From positions 1 through 64,000 of the forward strand of contig CAUJIK010000015.1 in NCBI GenBank assembly GCA_963205255.1: DNA of 64,000 bases, written 5' to 3'. Made by a program: the position numbers and the translations under genes. The notes under the pieces are model-generated. The model made no database searches, was not told the origin of the DNA, and saw only the letters and a list, made by a program, of their open reading frames with translations. This document shows positions 59,666 through 64,000 of this stretch, one piece after another; the stretch's first letter is position 1, and every line of letters begins with the position of its first letter. Source of the DNA: Pseudomonadota bacterium. Lineage in GTDB: Bacteria > Pseudomonadota > Gammaproteobacteria > Steroidobacterales > Steroidobacteraceae.

Positions 59666-60781
59666 ATGACACTCGAGGAATTGCGTCGCGAGCTGGACCA
59701 GCTCGACGGCGACCTGATCAGCCTCATCGCCCGCCGCCAGTCCATTGCCAGCCAGGTCGCCAAGGCCAAGCGCGCCACGGGCTCTCCCACGCGGGACTAC
59801 CAGCGCGAGCGCGAGGTGATCCTCGGCGTGCGTTCGCGCGCCGAGCAGCTGGGCGTGTCCGGCGACCTGGCCGAGCAGGTGCTGCGCCTGCTGATCCGCT
59901 CTTCTCTGACCACCCAGGAGCAGGCGCGCGTGGCCGCGCAGGGCGCGGGCGACGGCCGCCACGCGCTGGTGATCGGCGGCGCCGGCAAGATGGGAGCCTG
60001 GTTCGTGCAGTTCCTGCAATCGCAGGGCTTCGAAGTGCAGGTGGCGGATCCGGCCGGCGCGCCCGAGGGTACGCCGGGGATCGACGACTGGCGCAAGCTG
60101 CCGGATCTGGCGGCCTATGCCTTCATCGTGGTGGCGACGCCGCTGAGTGCCTCCGGGCCCATCCTGAGCGAGCTGGCGCTGCGCCGCCCGCCGGGTGTGG
60201 TGTTCGATCTGGGGTCGCTGAAATCGCCGCTGCGCGGCGGGCTCAATGCGCTGAAAGCCGCCGGTGTGAAGGTCACTTCGCTGCACCCCATGTTCGGGCC
60301 GAACACCGAGCTGCTTTCCGGGCGTCACATGATCTTCGTCGATCTGGGCTCCGAGACGGCCCTCACGGAGGCGCGCGCGCTGTTCGCGCCCACCATGGCC
60401 GAACAGGTGGTGATGAGCCTGGAGGAGCACGACCGGCTCATCGCCTATGTGCTGGGCCTGTCGCATGCGCTGAACATCGCCTTCTTCACGGCGCTGGCGG
60501 AGAGCGGCGAGGCCGCGCCGCGCCTGGCGAAAATGTCGAGCACCACCTTCGACGCCCAGCTCGATGTGGCCACCCACGTGGCCGAGGAGAGCCCGGAGCT
60601 GTATTTCGAGATCCAGGCGCTGAACGACTATGGCGCCGAGTCGCTGCAGGCCCTGTCGGCGGCCGTGGAAAGGCTGCGCGCGGCGGTGCTGACGCGCGAT
60701 CTGCCCACTTTCCGCAACCTGATGCAGCAGGGCATGGAATACCTGCAGGGGCGCCGCCGGGAGACCGCCGGGAGGGCCTGA
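59666..60781 (+). CDS. tyrA: Bifunctional chorismate mutase/prephenate dehydrogenase (T-protein)
   Basis: TyrA channels chorismate to 4-hydroxyphenylpyruvate for tyrosine. ATG 59666 gives 371 residues, equal to E. coli TyrA (373). Residues 1-85 are an AroQ chorismate mutase ([30 protein letters not shown]). The dehydrogenase follows with [52 protein letters not shown] (catalytic His) and [19 protein letters not shown]. No ACT domain is present, as in other T-proteins. A stem-loop lies 8 bases after the stop. Confidence 0.96.
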   Translation: MTLEELRRELDQLDGDLISLIARRQSIASQVAKAKRATGSPTRDYQREREVILGVRSRAEQLGVSGDLAEQVLRLLIRSSLTTQEQARVAAQGAGDGRHALVIGGAGKMGAWFVQFLQSQGFEVQVADPAGAPEGTPGIDDWRKLPDLAAYAFIVVATPLSASGPILSELALRRPPGVVFDLGSLKSPLRGGLNALKAAGVKVTSLHPMFGPNTELLSGRHMIFVDLGSETALTEARALFAPTMAEQVVMSLEEHDRLIAYVLGLSHALNIAFFTALAESGEAAPRLAKMSSTTFDAQLDVATHVAEESPELYFEIQALNDYGAESLQALSAAVERLRAAVLTRDLPTFRNLMQQGMEYLQGRRRETAGRA

Positions 60782-60789
60782 GGGCCGCT

Positions 60790-60809
60790 CCGCGGGGCTT
60801 TCCCCGCGG
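60790..60809. terminator. GC-rich hairpin after tyrA
   Basis: CCGCGGGG (60790-60797), loop CTTT, CCCCGCGG (60802-60809) is a perfect 8-bp stem 8 bases after the tyrA stop and 63 bases before rppH. No T-run follows, so it is at best a weak or Rho-assisted terminator. Confidence 0.4.
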
Positions 60810-60872
60810 ATCCGCGAGCCTGCGGTGCGTTGCCTTGAGCTTGGGCCGGGCAGCAGGTTAAAAGGAAGCATC

Positions 60873-61439
60873 ATGAACGATGTCATCGACCGTGACGGCT
60901 TCCGCGCCAATGTAGGCATCGTCCTGATGGGCGAGGGCGGCAAGCTGTTTCTCGGTCGCAGGACCGGCGGCAAGGGCTGGCAGTTTCCCCAGGGGGGCAT
61001 GCACAGCGGCGAATCGGCCGAGGAGTCCCTGTTCCGCGAGCTGCACGAGGAGGTGGGGCTCGGGCCGCGCGACGTGGAAATCCTGGGCCAGACCGAGCGC
61101 TGGCTGCGCTACCGCCTGCCGCAGCGCTTCGTGCGCCGCGACCAGCGGCCGGTGTGCGTGGGGCAGAAGCAGCGCTGGTTCCTGCTGCGGCTGGCCGGCA
61201 GCGAGGCCGTCATCCGCTTCGACGCCACCGGGCAGCCCGAGTTCGACCGCTGGCGCTGGGTGGACTACTGGCAGCCGGTCAAGGAAGTGATCTATTTCAA
61301 GCGGCCGGTGTATGTGCGGGCGCTGCATGAGCTGGCCCCCTTCGCGCTGCCCGACGGCCTGCCGCCCTATCCCAGCTGGTGGTCGCGCCGCACGCGCCAC
61401 CGCTCGAGGAAGCCGCCGGTGGCACGGCAGGCAGGTTGA
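60873..61439 (+). CDS. rppH: RNA pyrophosphohydrolase RppH
   Basis: RppH is a Nudix hydrolase that removes pyrophosphate from mRNA 5' ends to start decay. ATG 60873 follows AAAAGGAAG and gives 188 residues. The N-terminus [25 protein letters not shown] and [29 protein letters not shown] contain the complete Nudix box. [19 protein letters not shown] is also diagnostic. The C-terminal basic tail is typical. It starts a run with DUF6776, bactofilin, erpA and ppx/gppA on the same strand. Confidence 0.96.
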   Translation: MNDVIDRDGFRANVGIVLMGEGGKLFLGRRTGGKGWQFPQGGMHSGESAEESLFRELHEEVGLGPRDVEILGQTERWLRYRLPQRFVRRDQRPVCVGQKQRWFLLRLAGSEAVIRFDATGQPEFDRWRWVDYWQPVKEVIYFKRPVYVRALHELAPFALPDGLPPYPSWWSRRTRHRSRKPPVARQAG

Positions 61440-61447
61440 GCCCGGGC

Positions 61448-62170
61448 GTGGCGAACTCCCCCCGTCTCGTCGTCCGCACCTATGCGCCGCTGCGTCGCTA
61501 CCTCATCGTGGGCGGCGCGGTGCTGATCTCCCTCATCGCGCTGTATGCGGCCTTCGAGTGGGGACGTCTGAACGCCGGCTACGACAGCCGCAGCGCGCGC
61601 GCGCAACTGGGCGAGCTCAAGGACCAGATCCGCAAGCTCGAGGCCGACAGCCGCGGCCAGCGGTTGCAGCTGGCCTCGCAGGAGACCGAGCGGGCCGGGC
61701 AGGTCCGGGAGCGCGCCGAGCTTTCCAAGGCCATCGGTGATCTGCAGGCAGAGGTGGGGCGCCAGGCGCAGGACCTGGCCTTCTATCGCGGCGTGGTGGG
61801 CGAGAATCTGCAGGCCGAGGTGGTGCGCATCCAGCAGTTCCGGGTCGCGCGCGGGGCGGCGTCCGGTGAATATGTGGTGAAGCTGGTGCTGGGGCGCCCG
61901 TTGCGGCCCGAGGATGCGGTGTCCGGCACAGTGAAGATGACCTTCGAGGGCACCACGGCGGCAACGCCGGTCAATCTGGATCTTGCAGCCGTGTCGGAGG
62001 TCACCGACGGCACGCTGAACTTCAACTACCGTTATGTCGAGACGCTGGAACAGACCATAAATCTGCCGGCGGGCTTCCAGCCGGCGCGCACCACGGTCGA
62101 GCTGCAGCCGGCGCGCAAGGGAGCGAACCCGATACGCCAGACGTTCCTGTGGACAGTCGAAGCGAGCTGA
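61448..62170 (+). CDS. DUF6776 family membrane-anchored protein
   Basis: This 240-residue protein of unknown function has one TM helix (YLIVGGAVLISLIALYAAF) after a short cytoplasmic start. A coiled coil (about 50-120, ELKDQIRKLEADSRGQRLQLAS) and a small beta domain in the periplasm follow, containing FYRGVVGENLQAEVVRIQQF and NFNYRYVETLEQTINLPAGF. I believe it is the DUF6776 family, often found before bactofilin and erpA genes. GTG 61448 is preferred; TTG 61436, overlapping the rppH stop, is an alternative. Confidence 0.75.
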   Translation: MANSPRLVVRTYAPLRRYLIVGGAVLISLIALYAAFEWGRLNAGYDSRSARAQLGELKDQIRKLEADSRGQRLQLASQETERAGQVRERAELSKAIGDLQAEVGRQAQDLAFYRGVVGENLQAEVVRIQQFRVARGAASGEYVVKLVLGRPLRPEDAVSGTVKMTFEGTTAATPVNLDLAAVSEVTDGTLNFNYRYVETLEQTINLPAGFQPARTTVELQPARKGANPIRQTFLWTVEAS

Positions 62171-62173
62171 AGG

Positions 62174-62563
62174 ATGGCGATGTTCAAGAAGAAAGAGCCC
62201 GCGCCCGGCGCGCCCATCGATACACTGGTGAGCGCCAGCACCCGCATCCAGGGCGACATCGCCTTCAGCGGCGGGCTGCATCTGGACGGCCAGGTGACGG
62301 GCAGCGTCAAGGCCGACCCCGCGACCGCCTCACGGCTGGTGGTGAGCCGCAGCGCCGTGGTGGAGGGCTCGGTGGTGGCCGGCGTGGTGGAGGTGGAGGG
62401 CGTGGTGCGGGGCGACATCGAGGCTCCGGTGCGCGTGGTGCTGGGCCCGGCGGCCCGCGTGGAGGGCAATCTGCACTACGGGACCATTGAAATGGCCGCC
62501 GGCGCCCGGATCAACGGTAAACTGGTGCTGCTTGGAAACCCGGGTTCCGGAACCGCGAAATGA
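62174..62563 (+). CDS. Bactofilin (polymer-forming cytoskeletal protein)
   Basis: Bactofilins polymerise without nucleotide into membrane-associated filaments that position wall enzymes. The 129-residue protein has a short basic N-terminal tail ([11 protein letters not shown]) and a right-handed beta-helix of repeated hydrophobic and Gly positions ([45 protein letters not shown]). It lies 3 bases after the DUF6776 gene, and its stop overlaps the erpA start by 4 bases. A link to the membrane coiled-coil partner upstream is plausible. Confidence 0.92.
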   Translation: MAMFKKKEPAPGAPIDTLVSASTRIQGDIAFSGGLHLDGQVTGSVKADPATASRLVVSRSAVVEGSVVAGVVEVEGVVRGDIEAPVRVVLGPAARVEGNLHYGTIEMAAGARINGKLVLLGNPGSGTAK

Positions 62564-62901
62564 GTGACCTCGACAACATCCTCTTCACCGATGCCGCCGC
62601 CACCAAGGTGGGCGACCTGATCCGCGAGGAAGGCAATCCCGCGCTGATGCTGCGTGTCTATGTGCAGGGCGGCGGTTGCTCCGGCCTGCAGTATGGCTTC
62701 GAGTTCGACGAGCAGGTGCAGGAAGGCGACACGCTGGTCGAAAAGCTGGGCGTGAAACTGCTGGTCGATCCCATGAGTTTCCAGTACCTCAGCGGCGCCG
62801 AGATCGACTACCGCGAGGGCCTGGAAGGCGCGCAGTTCGTGATCCGCAATCCCAATGCCACCACGACCTGCGGCTGCGGGTCGTCTTTCGCCGCCGCCTG
62901 A
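62560..62901 (+). CDS. erpA: Iron-sulfur cluster insertion protein ErpA
   Basis: ErpA is an A-type carrier that delivers Fe-S clusters to apoproteins, for example IspG. The 113-residue protein has the fold's three conserved cysteines in [13 protein letters not shown] and [22 protein letters not shown] is the typical start and [31 protein letters not shown] the typical middle. The ATG overlaps the bactofilin stop. Confidence 0.96.
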   Translation: MSDLDNILFTDAAATKVGDLIREEGNPALMLRVYVQGGGCSGLQYGFEFDEQVQEGDTLVEKLGVKLLVDPMSFQYLSGAEIDYREGLEGAQFVIRNPNATTTCGCGSSFAAA

Positions 62902-62932
62902 GCTTCCTGCGTTGAGCCGCAATCCGCCACGC

Positions 62933-64000
62933 GTGCCGGATGTGCTGGCGGCGGTGGATCTGGGCTCCAACAGCTTCCATCTGGTCGTTGCCCGCTACCG
63001 CGATGGACAGCTCATCGTCATCGATCGCATGCGCGAGATGGTGCGCCTGGCGGCCGGCCTCGACGAGGATGGCCGTCTGGACAAGGACGTCGCCAATCGC
63101 GCGCTGGCTTGTCTGGCGCGTTTCGGGCAGCGGCTGTCCGACGTGCATGCCAATGGCGTGCGTGCCGTGGGCACCAGCGCGCTGCGCGTGGCGCGGCGCA
63201 CGCAGTCCTTCCTCACCCGCGCGCGCGAGGCGTTGGGCCACCCCATAGAGATCGTGGCCGGCCGCGAGGAGGCCCGCCTGATCTATTCGGGTGTGGCACA
63301 TACGCTGCCGGCGGAGCCGGGCAAGCGGCTGGTGGTCGACATCGGCGGCGGCAGCACCGAGCTGATCATCGGCCAGAAGCTCGAACCTTTGCAGCTCGAG
63401 AGCGTGAAGCTGGGTTGCGTGGCGATGAGCCAGCGTTTTTTCGAGGACGGCAAGCTCTCGCACAAGCGCTTCGAGCGCGCGCGGCTGGCGGCGCGCCAGG
63501 AGCTGGAGGCCATCAAGAGCACGTACCAGCGCGTGGGCTGGGATCAGGCAGTGGGCAGTTCCGGCACCGCGCGCGCGTTGCTCGATGCGCAGCGCGAGCT
63601 GGATCCGCAGTCCACCGTGATTACCCGCGAGGGCATCGAGGCGGTGATCGAATCGCTGGCCGCCGCGGGCCATACGGGAGCGATCCGCCTGGCCGCGATC
63701 ACCGAGGAGCGCCGCGGCGTGATCGCCGGTGGCGTTGCCGTGCTCGCCGAGGTGTTCGCGCAGCTGGGCATCCGGCAGATGCGTGTGGCCGAAGGCGCCA
63801 TGCGCGAAGGGCTGCTGTACGACATGGTGGGTCGCTATCAGCAGGAGGATGCGCGCGAGCGCACCGTGCATTCGATGCAGCAGCGCTACCACGTGGATCT
63901 GGCGCAGGCGGCGCGCGTAGAGCAGACGGCGCTCCGCTTCTTCAACCAGGTGAGCGAACGCTGGAAGCTGGATGATCCGCTTGCCGAGCTGGTGCTGGGC
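62933..64000 (+). CDS. Ppx/GppA family exopolyphosphatase/phosphatase (5' part)
   Basis: This gene runs off the right edge and is missing from the ORF track because no stop is present. It is an ASKHA-fold phosphatase acting on polyphosphate or pppGpp. Starts are GTG 62933 (preferred), GTG 62942 or TTG 62912. Family motifs are LAAVDLGSNSFHLVVAR, VGTSALRVARRTQ, EIVAGREEARLIYSGVAHTLP, VVDIGGGSTELIIG, VGSSGTARALL, and GGVAVLAEVFAQLGI with MREGLLYDMVGR. About 356 residues are visible of roughly 500. Ppx and GppA cannot be told apart with confidence. Confidence 0.92.
   Translation, partial: MPDVLAAVDLGSNSFHLVVARYRDGQLIVIDRMREMVRLAAGLDEDGRLDKDVANRALACLARFGQRLSDVHANGVRAVGTSALRVARRTQSFLTRAREALGHPIEIVAGREEARLIYSGVAHTLPAEPGKRLVVDIGGGSTELIIGQKLEPLQLESVKLGCVAMSQRFFEDGKLSHKRFERARLAARQELEAIKSTYQRVGWDQAVGSSGTARALLDAQRELDPQSTVITREGIEAVIESLAAAGHTGAIRLAAITEERRGVIAGGVAVLAEVFAQLGIRQMRVAEGAMREGLLYDMVGRYQQEDARERTVHSMQQRYHVDLAQAARVEQTALRFFNQVSERWKLDDPLAELVLG

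Noticed and set aside
60790-60809. Strong intrinsic terminator after tyrA
   Set aside because: The stem is perfect, but no T-run follows in either direction; kept only as a weak hairpin.
1-64000. CRISPR arrays, insertion sequences, tRNAs or prophage
   Set aside because: No regularly spaced repeats, transposase or integrase motifs, or tRNA-like cloverleaf were seen on reading both strands; a dedicated RNA scan was not possible.

Overview
The window is one gene-dense, high-GC (roughly two thirds G+C by eye) stretch of a Gram-negative chromosome. Outer-membrane systems (TamA/TamB, a TonB-dependent receptor, a TolC-like channel, an energy-transducing TonB), type IV pili and several familiar gene orders (yggS-proC-yggT beside pilT-pilU; gshB-tonB-yqgE-ruvX-pyrB divergent from pilGHIJ-chpA) point to a gammaproteobacterium. 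A member of the Xanthomonadales/Nevskiales/Steroidobacterales side fits best, but that placement is inference from gene order only. I saw no tRNA, rRNA, CRISPR array, insertion sequence or prophage. No gap without a gene exceeds about 200 bases. || Layout. 1-3.2 kb: the 3' end of a LysM lytic transglycosylase gene, an L,D-transpeptidase, a PpnN/LOG nucleosidase and two small unknown ORFs. 3.2-6.3 kb: htpG-msrB-hydrolase, a proteostasis operon behind a sigma32-like promoter and closed by a strong bidirectional terminator. 6.3-8.9 kb (minus): HU, and yggS-proC-yggT. 8.9-12.2 kb: three tandem pilus-retraction ATPases (pilT, pilU and a second PilU-like gene). 12.2-18.0 kb (minus): a heavy-metal RND efflux operon (czcB-czcA-DUF3240-czcC), divergent from a QseB/PmrA-type response regulator whose gene starts just after a PmrA-box-like direct repeat. 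18.1-26.9 kb: regulator, a histidine kinase fused in frame to a staphylococcal-nuclease domain, tamA and tamB, all tightly packed. || 26.9-37.1 kb is the most unusual part: a DUF6152 gene, a TonB-dependent receptor flanked on both sides by the same pair of related secreted proteins (A1-B1-receptor-A2-B2), a MarR regulator co-transcribed with an acyl-CoA dehydrogenase, and divergent etfB-etfA. An AT-rich promoter with a perfect 8-4-8 palindrome over its -35 box drives the receptor cluster, and a 9-base piece of that palindrome recurs in the acd/etf promoter. The simplest reading is one regulon that imports a hydrophobic or acyl substrate and oxidises it; this is inference. || 37.1-42.5 kb: a VapBC pair, then (minus) gshB-tonB-yqgE-ruvX-pyrB-pyrK. 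42.6-51.2 kb: the Pil-Chp chemosensory operon (pilG, pilH, pilI, pilJ, chpA, chpC-like), whose PilJ has no periplasmic sensor and which lacks pilK and chpB. 51.2-64 kb: housekeeping genes (hydrolase, rsmE, bioA, aqpZ, ampD, cobalamin adenosyltransferase, HisN-like phosphatase, GNAT, a split MFS/spermidine-synthase pair, pdxH, tyrA, rppH, DUF6776, bactofilin, erpA and the 5' part of ppx/gppA). Start codons were chosen by family length, signal peptides and start/stop overlaps, so several differ from the ORF track.
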